Positions 8,561-20,353 of a stretch of 64,000 nucleotides of DNA are shown here, one piece after another (position 1 is the first letter of the stretch; every line of letters begins with the position of its first letter). This DNA comes from Magnetococcales bacterium (GTDB lineage Bacteria; Pseudomonadota; Magnetococcia; Magnetococcales; Magnetaquicoccaceae): assembly GCA_015231755.1 (NCBI GenBank), contig JADGAZ010000002.1, forward strand, positions 124,001 to 188,000. Reading direction: 5' to 3'. Below the pieces are notes generated by a model that saw only the letters and a program-made list of their open reading frames with translations, was not told the DNA's origin and searched no databases. The position numbers and the translations under genes were made by a program.

Positions 8561-10390
8561 CTACTCCACCGTCACACTCTTGGCCAGATTGCGGGGTTGA
8601 TCCACGTCGGTCCCCTTCAGAACCGCGATGTGATAGGCCAAAAGCTGCAACGGTACCACATACAGAATCGGTGCGGCCAACATGCCGCACTCCGGCATGG
8701 AGATGACATAATCGGCCTTGAACGGGGTCTCCTCGGGACCGGTGGTGCCGGTGATCACCACCAGACGCCCCCCTCTGGCCCGCGCCTCTTCCAGATTGCT
8801 CACCAGTTTGTCGAACAACGGATCCCGCGGGGCCACGGCGACCACCGGCAGATGGGCGTCGATCAAGGCGATGGGACCATGTTTCATTTCGCCGGCAGCG
8901 TAACCTTCGGCGTGGATGTAGGAGATTTCCTTGAGCTTCAAGGCCCCTTCCAACGCAATGGGATAACAGGTGCCCCGCCCCATGAACAAAAATCCCTTGG
9001 CATTCATGAAACGACCGGCAATACGATGCAGGAAGGCATCGTGGAGCAGTACCTGTTCCAGCCGGGCCGGCAGTCGCGTCAACTCCTCGACACTCTTTTG
9101 CTCCTCCTCCCGATCCAGACGACCCTGGGCCTTGGCCAAGGCCAGCGCCAGACAGGCCAGCACCATCAGTTGCGTGGTGAAGGCCTTGGTGGAAGCCACA
9201 CCGATCTCCGGACCGGCCTGGGTATAAAGCACGCCATCGGCCTCCCGGGCGATGGAGGATTCGGGCACGTTGACGATGGCCAGCACCTTTTGTCCCTGGG
9301 CCCGGCAAAACCGCAACGCCGCCAGGGTATCGGCGGTCTCACCGCTTTGGGAGATGACCACGGTCACCGCGTCCGGCAAAGACGGGGGTTCCCGATAACG
9401 GAATTCGGAGGCGATGTTGACCGTCACCGGCAGACGGGCGAGACGCTCGATCCAGTAGCCGGCCACCATTCCCGAATGATAGGAGGTGCCGCAGGCGATG
9501 ATGTTGACCGCCTTCACCGCGCTCAGATCCAGTTCCCCGTCCAGGTCGTGGAGATCCACCTTCTGATCCGCCGCGTTGATCAACCCCTTGAGGGTCTCCC
9601 CCAGCACGGTGGGCTGTTCAAAAATCTCTTTTTGCATGAAGTGGCGATAGGGCCATTTGTCCGTCAGGTCGGCGCTCACATGGGACAGCTTGACCGCCCG
9701 ATCCACCTGCAACCCGTTCAGATCGGTGATCCGAACCGACGTGCGGGTCAACACCGCCAGATCGTCATCGTTCAGATAGATCATGCGACGGGTGTAGGGA
9801 ACCAGCGGGGTGGCGTCGGAGGCGATAAAGTTCTCCCCCTCCCCGACCCCCAGAATCAACGGACTGCCGCGACGCACCGCAATCAGCAAGTCGCAGCCCC
9901 GGATCAGGATACCCAGGGCATAAGCGCCTTGCAAACGGCGGATGGCGGCACGCACCGCATCCGCCGGCTCCAGGCCCCGGTCCAGTTCCTGATCGATCAG
10001 ATAGGGAATCACCTCGGTATCGGTATCCGACGCAAACACCACCCCCTGAGCGGTCAACTCCCGGCGCAACTCCTGGTAATTTTCGATGATGCCGTTGTGC
10101 ACCACGGCGGTACGGCGGGACATGTGGGGATGGGCGTTTTGTTCCGTGGGGGGGCCGTGGGTGGCCCAACGGGTATGACCGATGCCCACCAGACCGGTAC
10201 GAGGGGTCTCCGCCAGCCGTGTTTCCAGATGGACCAGTTTGCCTTTGGAGCGGGTGATCTGGATCTCCCCATCCCGGCTCAAGATGGCGATACCCGCCGA
10301 ATCATAGCCCCGATACTCCAGCCGCTTGAGACCTTCCACTAAAATGGGCGTGGCGTTGCGTTCACCAATGACACCGATAATGCCGCACAT
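8561..10390 (-). CDS. glmS: Glutamine--fructose-6-phosphate aminotransferase (isomerizing)
   Basis: GlmS makes glucosamine-6-phosphate from fructose-6-phosphate and glutamine, the first step toward UDP-GlcNAc for peptidoglycan and LPS. The 609-aa protein begins MCGIIGVIG, putting the class II amidotransferase Cys at position 2, which fixes the start at 10390 although the frame stays open ten codons upstream. HTRWATHG lies in the glutaminase half, and two SIS domains follow (CGTSYHSGM and SQSGETADT). A GGGGAG ribosome site precedes the ATG. A terminator-like hairpin sits between glmU and this gene. No glmS ribozyme is seen in the short leader. Confidence 0.96.
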   Translation of the reverse strand: MCGIIGVIGERNATPILVEGLKRLEYRGYDSAGIAILSRDGEIQITRSKGKLVHLETRLAETPRTGLVGIGHTRWATHGPPTEQNAHPHMSRRTAVVHNGIIENYQELRRELTAQGVVFASDTDTEVIPYLIDQELDRGLEPADAVRAAIRRLQGAYALGILIRGCDLLIAVRRGSPLILGVGEGENFIASDATPLVPYTRRMIYLNDDDLAVLTRTSVRITDLNGLQVDRAVKLSHVSADLTDKWPYRHFMQKEIFEQPTVLGETLKGLINAADQKVDLHDLDGELDLSAVKAVNIIACGTSYHSGMVAGYWIERLARLPVTVNIASEFRYREPPSLPDAVTVVISQSGETADTLAALRFCRAQGQKVLAIVNVPESSIAREADGVLYTQAGPEIGVASTKAFTTQLMVLACLALALAKAQGRLDREEEQKSVEELTRLPARLEQVLLHDAFLHRIAGRFMNAKGFLFMGRGTCYPIALEGALKLKEISYIHAEGYAAGEMKHGPIALIDAHLPVVAVAPRDPLFDKLVSNLEEARARGGRLVVITGTTGPEETPFKADYVISMPECGMLAAPILYVVPLQLLAYHIAVLKGTDVDQPRNLAKSVTVE

Positions 10391-10418
10391 GGCTTCTCTC
10401 CCCTGTCGAACAATGAAC

Positions 10419-10447
10419 AAAAAAAGAGGGGAACCCCCTCTTTTATT
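10419..10447 (-). terminator. Terminator-like hairpin between glmU and glmS
   Basis: The stem AAAAGAGGGG (10422-10431) pairs with CCCCTCTTTT (10435-10444) around a three-base loop. The minus strand then reads seven T, so it should act on transcripts leaving glmU. It ends only 28 bases before the glmS start, leaving almost no room for a separate glmS promoter, so partial read-through may set the glmU/glmS ratio. Confidence 0.8.
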
Positions 10448-10470
10448 TTCAAGCGTCTCAAAAAAACGTA

Positions 10471-11847
10471 TCAGGAACGGGGCTTTCTCTTTTCCGACCA
10501 GCCCATGACATGAGTCTGATGGGAACGTGAGATGGCCAGGGAATCAGCGGGCACATCCTTGGTCACCGTGGTGCCCGCGCCGATGGTGGCCCCGGTTCCC
10601 ACCTGCACCGGTGCGACGAACTGCACATCCGATCCCACGAACACATGATCGCCGATCACGGTACGGTGTTTATGCACCCCATCGTAATTGCAAGTGATGG
10701 TGCCCGCGCCGACATTGACCCCGCTGCCCACCTGGGCATCGCCGATATAGCTCAGATGGTTGATCTTGGAACCCGCCCCGATGACGGACTTTTTGATCTC
10801 GCAGAAGTTGCCCACCTTGACCTTGCGGGCCAGACGGCTTCCGGGTCGCAGACGGGCATAAGGACCGATATCACAATCCGCCTCGATATCAGCCCCATCC
10901 AGATGGGAAAAAGAAAGAATCCGGCAATCCGCGCCGATCACGCTCTCCTGGATGTGACAATACGGGCCAATGGCGCACCCTGGTCCCACCACGGTTCCGG
11001 GGCCCAGCACCACATGAGGCTCGATGACCGTATCCATGCCGATGACCGCATCCGCCGCCACCCAACACGACGCCGGATCCACGAAGGTCACCCCTTGGTT
11101 CATCCAGTGGGCAATGCGCCGATCCCGGAAGGCCCGTTCCAACTCGGCGAGTTGGGCCCGGTCATTGACCCCGGAAAGGGCCAAGGCATCCTCGAACAGC
11201 AGCGCCGAAGCGCCACCCGAGGCGATGGCCATGGGCACAATATCCGGCAGATAGTATTCGTTCTGAGCGTTGTCGTTACCGAGAGCGCCGATCCAGGCGG
11301 GCAGTCGCTCCAGGGAGACACAATAAAAGCCGCTGTTGACTTCACGAATGGTCCGCTCTGGAGGCGAAGCATCCTTGTGTTCGACGATGCGCGACAGCGT
11401 TCCTGCCGCATCCCGCACCACGCGACCGTATCCGGCGGGATTGTCCAGCAGGGTGGACAGCACCGTCAACGCCACGCCCTGGCTGCGGTGATGGGTCAGC
11501 AAAGTTTCCAGAATCGGGGTGGTGATCAGGGGATGGTCGCCGTTGAGAATCAGCAACTCGCCGGTGAGGTTGTGCAGCACCGGCAGAGCGCACTGGACCG
11601 CGTGTCCCGTGCCCTTGCGTTCGTACTGCCGGACCCAGTGGATATCCGGAGCGGCCAGACTTTGTTCCACGGCCTCGGCCTGGAAACCGGTGACCACGAT
11701 GATGCGTTCGGGCCTGAGCCCCCGGACAGCCTGAAGGATATGCCACAACAAGGGACGACCGGCCAGGGAATGGAGCACCTTGGGAAGACGGGAGCGCATC
11801 CGGGTTCCCTGACCAGCGGCCAAGACCAAGACAGTACAGCGGTTCAT
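10471..11847 (-). CDS. glmU: Bifunctional UDP-GlcNAc pyrophosphorylase / glucosamine-1-phosphate acetyltransferase
   Basis: GlmU acetylates glucosamine-1-phosphate and joins it to UTP, giving UDP-GlcNAc. The 458-aa protein has the uridylyltransferase signature VLVLAAGQGTRMRS at residues 6-19, LNGDHPL near residue 100, and a C-terminal left-handed beta-helix with hexapeptide repeats from about residue 255, including the acetyl-CoA-site GTITCNYDG. ATG 11847 is chosen over an in-frame TTG three codons upstream. It lies 47 bases after atpC, and its GGGGAG ribosome site falls in the 3' arm of a 7-bp hairpin (11860-11892). Confidence 0.96.
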   Translation of the reverse strand: MNRCTVLVLAAGQGTRMRSRLPKVLHSLAGRPLLWHILQAVRGLRPERIIVVTGFQAEAVEQSLAAPDIHWVRQYERKGTGHAVQCALPVLHNLTGELLILNGDHPLITTPILETLLTHHRSQGVALTVLSTLLDNPAGYGRVVRDAAGTLSRIVEHKDASPPERTIREVNSGFYCVSLERLPAWIGALGNDNAQNEYYLPDIVPMAIASGGASALLFEDALALSGVNDRAQLAELERAFRDRRIAHWMNQGVTFVDPASCWVAADAVIGMDTVIEPHVVLGPGTVVGPGCAIGPYCHIQESVIGADCRILSFSHLDGADIEADCDIGPYARLRPGSRLARKVKVGNFCEIKKSVIGAGSKINHLSYIGDAQVGSGVNVGAGTITCNYDGVHKHRTVIGDHVFVGSDVQFVAPVQVGTGATIGAGTTVTKDVPADSLAISRSHQTHVMGWSEKRKPRS

Positions 11848-11859
11848 GGACACCAAGCT

Positions 11860-11892
11860 CCCCTGTTGTTGTCAGCCAATCATCGACAGGGG
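11860..11892 (-). promoter_or_regulatory. Hairpin overlapping the glmU ribosome-binding site
   Basis: In the atpC-glmU gap, CCCCTGT (11860-11866 on the plus strand) and ACAGGGG (11886-11892) are complementary over 7 bp with a 19-base loop. On the mRNA the arm nearer glmU contains the GGGGAG sequence eight or nine bases before the ATG, so folding would hide the ribosome site. There is no T-run, so it is not an ordinary terminator. Confidence 0.45.
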
Positions 11893-11894
11893 GA

Positions 11895-12308
11895 CTAGGC
11901 CTTCTGCCTGTGGAGAAGTTCCAGACAGGCTTGAGCAAAATCGATACGGGATTGCCAATAAGCGGTGACGGACTCATCCACCCCCGCGGCAGCCATATGG
12001 TTCTGGGCCTCGGAGCGTTCGAGTTTGATGGCTGGCTCGGAGATCTGCTCCCGGGAGAGCGCCCGTTCGGTGAGGATGGTCACCTTTTCGGGCATGACAT
12101 CGGCAAAACCACCCGCCACGACGAAATGCTTGGCGTCATCCCCATCGCCCACCGTGAGAATGCCGGGCTTGAGCAGGGTCACGAACGGGGCGTGACCCGC
12201 CATGACCCCGAAATATCCCTCGGCTCCCGGGGCGGTGACCAACAGGGACTCCTCGGAGAACAACAGCGCCTCCGGGGTGACGAGTTCCATTTGAATGACG
12301 ATGGACAT
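11895..12308 (-). CDS. atpC: ATP synthase epsilon subunit
   Basis: This is the rotor subunit of F1 that contacts gamma and the c-ring and can inhibit ATP hydrolysis. The 137-aa protein has the usual length, with the N-terminal beta-sandwich (LVTPEALLFSEE, then GYFGVMAGHAPFVTLLKPG) and a C-terminal two-helix region. It is the last atp gene of the operon, 12 bases after atpD. Confidence 0.95.
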   Translation of the reverse strand: MSIVIQMELVTPEALLFSEESLLVTAPGAEGYFGVMAGHAPFVTLLKPGILTVGDGDDAKHFVVAGGFADVMPEKVTILTERALSREQISEPAIKLERSEAQNHMAAAGVDESVTAYWQSRIDFAQACLELLHRQKA

Positions 12309-12320
12309 GGAATCTCCCTA

Positions 12321-14712
<2,392 letters not shown>

Positions 14713-14732
14713 GCGCCCGCCCCTTTATCGTG

Positions 14733-16268
<1,536 letters not shown>

Positions 16269-16274
16269 CGGCTG

Positions 16275-16814
16275 TTATCCTCTCAATTGTGCTTTTAGCC
16301 GGTTCAAATGGTTGCGTACGGAGTAATCCATCATCAGGCTTCCGATTCGCACTACGATGCCGCCAAGAAGATCGGGATCCACTCGGCTCTCCAAACGGAC
16401 CTTTTTGCCCGTCAATCTGGAAAGCGTGGTTTGCAGATCCTTGGCTTGGTGGGTGTCCAGGGGCGTGGCCGACTGGAGTTCGACGGTGATGCGTCCGCCA
16501 CGGGCTTCCATTTCCTGATGATACGCGTCGGCAATGGAATCAACAATGTCCATCCGCCGTTTGTCCACGAGCAGCTTCAGAAAATTGCCCAGGATGCGGA
16601 CCGGGGCCGCATGGGTGATGAAGGCATCCAGAGCGGCATGCTTGTGTGACGCGGATGCCGTCGGACTGGTGAGAAGAAGACGCAAGTCGGGAGTGGCGTT
16701 CAAAGTCTGCACAAAGTGTGCGAGACTCTCGCCTACGGTTTCCAATTGTTTTTCTTCGGAAGCCAGAGCCGCCAAAGCGGTTGCGTATCTTTTGGTCAAG
16801 GCAGAATTCAACAC
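16275..16814 (-). CDS. atpH: ATP synthase delta subunit
   Basis: This peripheral-stalk subunit joins F1 to F0. The 179-aa protein has the family pattern (LTKRYATALAALA near the start, LLVDKRRMDIV mid-way, and LLGGIVVRIGSLMMDYSVRN near the end). The start is GTG 16814, preceded by GAGGA. It is the first gene of atpHAGDC. No atpB, atpE or atpF is adjacent; the divergent neighbour is fxsA. A separate F0 operon is the arrangement known from many alphaproteobacteria. Confidence 0.95.
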   Translation of the reverse strand: MLNSALTKRYATALAALASEEKQLETVGESLAHFVQTLNATPDLRLLLTSPTASASHKHAALDAFITHAAPVRILGNFLKLLVDKRRMDIVDSIADAYHQEMEARGGRITVELQSATPLDTHQAKDLQTTLSRLTGKKVRLESRVDPDLLGGIVVRIGSLMMDYSVRNHLNRLKAQLRG

Positions 16815-17056
16815 GTTGGTTCCTCAAACTATTGAATATTTTGGTTGGAAAAATCGTATTGCCTCGAATGCAGGATTGAATACCATACCTTGGCGAGCGG
16901 TTCAACGGTTTCCGATGGATCGAATGTCGATTTCGCACATGCAGCAAAAAATTCGTCTGCCGTGGCGCCAAAATGGCCTTCCGGTGTACTCTAGTAGCCC
17001 TGTTGCCCAAAGTCACCTTATGAGCTTGGCCCACTCTTTGGAGCCGGAATACGATT

Positions 17057-17524
17057 ATGATGCACATCCCGATTTTGTTGTTCGTGATTCTGCCCTTTGT
17101 CGAGATCTGGCTGCTGATCTGGGTGGGCCATACCATCGGCGGCGGTCTGGTTTTTGTGTCGATTCTGGCCTCTGCCCTGCTGGGGGTGCAAATGATGCGC
17201 CACGCCGGCACCAGCACCCTGGCGTCTGCCCGGGAACACCTGATCCGGGGAGAGATCCCCGGCGAGGCGCTCCTGGATGGAGCCATGCGTCTGCTGGGGG
17301 GGGTGCTGCTGATCTTTCCCGGCTATTTAACCGACCTGATCGCCATGCCCCTGATTCTGCCTGTCACCCGCGCCGGGTTGCGCCGCTGGATTCTGTCGCT
17401 GCTGGAACGCCGCTTTTACGCCCCCCCGACCCATCCGGACCCGGCATCCGTGATCATCGAGGGGGAGGTGCTGTCCCATTCGGAGCCATCCCCGCGCCCG
17501 ACGGACACACATCATTCTTCATAA
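17057..17524 (+). CDS. fxsA: FxsA-family membrane protein
   Basis: The 155-aa membrane protein resembles E. coli FxsA (named for its effect on F exclusion of phage T7). It opens with two hydrophobic segments (about 5-20 and 25-45: ILPFVEIWLLIWVG, then GGGLVFVSILASALLG) and has a third around LLGGVLLIFPGYLTDLIA, where the FPGxxTD pattern is typical of the family. The polar C-terminal tail is variable. The cellular role of FxsA is poorly defined. It is divergent from the atp operon, and the 242-base gap must hold both promoters; I cannot assign them. Confidence 0.87.
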   Translation: MMHIPILLFVILPFVEIWLLIWVGHTIGGGLVFVSILASALLGVQMMRHAGTSTLASAREHLIRGEIPGEALLDGAMRLLGGVLLIFPGYLTDLIAMPLILPVTRAGLRRWILSLLERRFYAPPTHPDPASVIIEGEVLSHSEPSPRPTDTHHSS

Positions 17525-17599
17525 CGGACGCACCGGCAACACCCCACGGCACGTGGGTTACCCTCTTTAACCCCCGCAGAAGCAACGGAAATCCAATCC

Positions 17600-18706
17600 A
17601 TGGCGTCAAACCCAAAAAGAGTCTGGTGTGCGGTATCGGGGCACGGGTTTGGACACTGGGCGCAATTGGGACCGGTGATCAAGGCGCTCCTGGACCAAAA
17701 AGCCGATCTGACGATTCATGTCACCGGGGGCGTGCCCAGTCGCCTGATCGCCAACACCCTCCAGCACCCCTTCACCCACGATCCCCGCAACCGGGATGTG
17801 GGGCTGGTTCAGCCCGATCCGCTGCGGGTCGACCTCAACGGCACCACCCATGCCCTCCACGCCCTCCACCACCCGTGGTCCCGGCGCGTGGCCGAAGAAC
17901 AACAACTCATGAAAGCATGGCGACCGGACCTGATCCTGGGCAATATCCCCTATCTGCCCATGGAGGCGGGAAACCGTCTGGGAATCCCCACCGTAGCCCT
18001 CACCTCCCTCACCTGGGATCAGGTGCTGATAGCCTACTATCCCCCGGACGATCCGCAAGCCGCCGACTGGATTGGCACCATGCAAGCCGCCTACCGGCGC
18101 ACCACCCTGGCCCTGCGCATCACCCCGCCCTTGCCGGTTCACCCGTTTGCCGAAACCCTCACCATCCCCCCCATCACCACGCTAGGCACCCGCCGCCCCG
18201 TGGCGCTGCGGGAAGCCCTGGGGATCGACCCTGGGGACTCCCGACCTCTGGTGCTGGTCACTCTGGGTGGCATTCCGGCAGACAGTCTGCCCATCGCCGC
18301 CCTGACCATCCAGGCAGATTATCACTGGCTGGTGGACCAACCCCTCGCTCCGGACGCCGCCCCCCATCTCCACGCCTTGCAGCGGGTGGAAAGCTGGCCT
18401 TTCGCCGATCTGACCGCCTCGGTGGAGGCCATTGTCAGCAAACCCGGCTATGGCATGGCCATCTCGGCCACGGCCAATCGCGTGCCGTTTTTGTATGTGC
18501 GCCGGGGCACCTTTCCCGACGAACGCCCCATCGCCCAGTGGTGCGCCCGGCATGGCCGCGCCGCGGAAATCACTCCGGAAGCCTTCCGATCCGGCGCGTT
18601 CACCGCCCAACTCGCCACCCTGCTCCAACACCCGGCCCCCCCGGCCCCCGAGGTCAACGGGGCGACGGTCGCGGCGGAGTTGCTGGAGAAACGGTTTCTC
18701 GGATAA
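17600..18706 (+). CDS. GT-B-fold glycosyltransferase-like protein (family 28/MurG-like)
   Basis: The 368-aa protein opens with VSGHGFGHWAQLGPVIKAL, the pattern of GT-B glycosyltransferases and of the N-terminal half of L-arabinokinase-like proteins. The second half contains VLVTLGGIP and a donor-binding-like VSKPGYGMAISATANRVPFLYV near residue 280. Donor and acceptor are unknown. It follows fxsA by 75 bases and is convergent with the STAS/HATPase gene only eight bases away. Confidence 0.72.
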   Translation: MASNPKRVWCAVSGHGFGHWAQLGPVIKALLDQKADLTIHVTGGVPSRLIANTLQHPFTHDPRNRDVGLVQPDPLRVDLNGTTHALHALHHPWSRRVAEEQQLMKAWRPDLILGNIPYLPMEAGNRLGIPTVALTSLTWDQVLIAYYPPDDPQAADWIGTMQAAYRRTTLALRITPPLPVHPFAETLTIPPITTLGTRRPVALREALGIDPGDSRPLVLVTLGGIPADSLPIAALTIQADYHWLVDQPLAPDAAPHLHALQRVESWPFADLTASVEAIVSKPGYGMAISATANRVPFLYVRRGTFPDERPIAQWCARHGRAAEITPEAFRSGAFTAQLATLLQHPAPPAPEVNGATVAAELLEKRFLG

Positions 18707-18714
18707 CCCGCATC

Positions 18715-19995
18715 TCAATCCCCCTCCGAATCCGGAACATTCTCATCGATGATGAAATCGATGGTCTCACGGATCGCCGTGGTGGTGTTGCGGAACTTGA
18801 GTCGCTTGAACGCCTTGATCCCCAACTCCCGCACCACCTCGGCCAACAGGGCGTTCAGAAAACTGTGGGGCGCGGACTCTACGTCGGCAAAATCAAAAAT
18901 GACCACCTTGCCCTCGCGGGTCGCGGGCAAAAGTCGCCGGTTGCGGAATTGAATGGCCTCCTGCTTGTCTTCGGCGTACCGCCCGAAATAGTTGCTGAAC
19001 TGGATAGGGTACTCATTGGAGACGCCATTGACCGGTCCATTGCCGCCTTCTTTCGCCGCCGCTTCCCGGAATTCACTCATCATGCGTTGCAGGCTCAGAT
19101 TTTCCGAAAAATGACCCAACCGCAGCAGAATCAGCACAACCGTACCCGGCCAGAAAAATCCCAGCGTGCGTTTCGTCACATCCATGGGCGAAACGTGAAC
19201 CAATCCATTCCCGGATAACAAATACATATCCGCATGCAACTTGCGGATGATATTGCTGGAAATGAACAGACCCACTCCCGCATTGTTCTTGGCATCATAG
19301 GGACGATTCATCCCGAATGTGCCAGACACTTGAGGCTTCAACGCATATTCAATGGCGCTGGCATGATCCTCGAATGCGGGATAGGTCTGCTCCAGATGTT
19401 TCTTGATTCCGATCCCGAGATCGGCAATGACACAATGCAATTCATTGCGATCCTTGTACCAGGTCAACTGGACGATGGAAGGAATGGTACGCACCCTGTG
19501 ACCGGTTCGATTGGCAAGGCTGAAGGGTCCATGCTCAATAGTATTGTACAACAATTCCGAAACAATGTATCTTAGAGTGTTCTCATATTCAATATTGAAA
19601 CCTTTCAAATAACTTCCGATGCTGGACATGGCCAGAAGAAAATCTCTCTGATTGCGAATAGCGATCAAAGGTTTGAATGGATCCCCTCTGAAATTCTCAT
19701 TTTCATTATACAAGACTTGCGACCACCCGCGCGCGCCCATGAGTGACCACATATGTCCAGGCGTCCCTTTGATGAATTGGGATTGGATGGTCAGCTTCTT
19801 TCCAAGCAGTTTCTGTTTCCAGATGTAGGGCACAAGCAGGGCAAGCGACTGATAATTCGCTTTGCGACAGGTATCCAGATCAACCACCAACTCGTGGTCC
19901 GGAAATTCCCACACAAAGCGACTCAGGACCGCATCAAAATCGACAATTCCTTGATTCCTGAACGAAAAATATTCAGGAAGTTTCAAGATCTGCAT
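18715..19995 (-). CDS. STAS-like / HATPase / STAS-like (DUF4325-type) regulatory protein
   Basis: Three parts can be seen in 426 aa. Residues 1-80 look STAS-like (ELVVDLDTCRKANYQSLALL). Residues about 135-265 form a GHKL ATPase module with N-box ELLYNTIEHG (147-156), G1 box DLGIG (192-196) and G2 box NAGVGLFIS (238-246). Residues about 325-425 resemble the STAS-like DUF4325 domain (VVIFDFADVESAPHSFLNALL). Known pairings of such domains act as anti-sigma factor kinases with their antagonists; carrying both in one chain suggests a self-contained switch, but no sigma factor is adjacent. There is no phospho-acceptor histidine domain, so this is not a typical two-component sensor. Confidence 0.68.
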   Translation of the reverse strand: MQILKLPEYFSFRNQGIVDFDAVLSRFVWEFPDHELVVDLDTCRKANYQSLALLVPYIWKQKLLGKKLTIQSQFIKGTPGHMWSLMGARGWSQVLYNENENFRGDPFKPLIAIRNQRDFLLAMSSIGSYLKGFNIEYENTLRYIVSELLYNTIEHGPFSLANRTGHRVRTIPSIVQLTWYKDRNELHCVIADLGIGIKKHLEQTYPAFEDHASAIEYALKPQVSGTFGMNRPYDAKNNAGVGLFISSNIIRKLHADMYLLSGNGLVHVSPMDVTKRTLGFFWPGTVVLILLRLGHFSENLSLQRMMSEFREAAAKEGGNGPVNGVSNEYPIQFSNYFGRYAEDKQEAIQFRNRRLLPATREGKVVIFDFADVESAPHSFLNALLAEVVRELGIKAFKRLKFRNTTTAIRETIDFIIDENVPDSEGD

Positions 19996-20056
19996 TCTTT
20001 ATCCCGCGCTTGGCGATTGCCTGTCATAGACAATCGCCAAACGGCCTCCTCATGAT

Positions 20057-20353
20057 TCAATCCTCGATGATATCCCCGCGCATCGCATCCTTGTGCGCCA
20101 CGGGCAACACCCCTTCGTCGCCGTCATCTGGATTGTAAAACGCCCGCACCGAGCCGACCCGGCCCATGGAGTTGAACAGCGAATTCCACCCCTTCACATA
20201 CATGGGACACTCGTCATTGAAACAAACGAACATGAAATCACTGACAAATCCCATTCCGTCCCCACAGAAATTATGTCCGGCGGCAGCCCATTTCCGCATG
20301 GCCACACCACAATGGGGACAGTCGTACTGGGTGGCTCCAATCACCTTGCTCAT
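20057..20353 (-). CDS. Small zinc-ribbon-like protein coupled to alaS
   Basis: This 98-aa acidic protein has five Cys: CPHC at 12-15, C30, and CFNDEC at 44-49, which could bind Zn together with nearby His residues. The C-terminus is rich in Asp and Glu. I do not recognise the family. Its ATG overlaps the alaS stop (ATGA), so it is translated as the last gene of the flhB-recX-alaS unit. A role with AlaRS is possible from coupling alone but is not shown by the sequence. Confidence 0.72.
   Translation of the reverse strand: MSKVIGATQYDCPHCGVAMRKWAAAGHNFCGDGMGFVSDFMFVCFNDECPMYVKGWNSLFNSMGRVGSVRAFYNPDDGDEGVLPVAHKDAMRGDIIED

Noticed and set aside
10419-10447. Another copy of the dispersed hairpin repeat
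   Set aside because: It shares the A-run and GAGGGG stem but lacks the TCTGGG and TTTGACTTT parts; an ordinary terminator explains it.
16534-19218. Very long plus-strand frame across atpH, fxsA and the glycosyltransferase
   Set aside because: It passes through three well-supported genes in other frames and has the Pro/Arg/His composition of an artefact.
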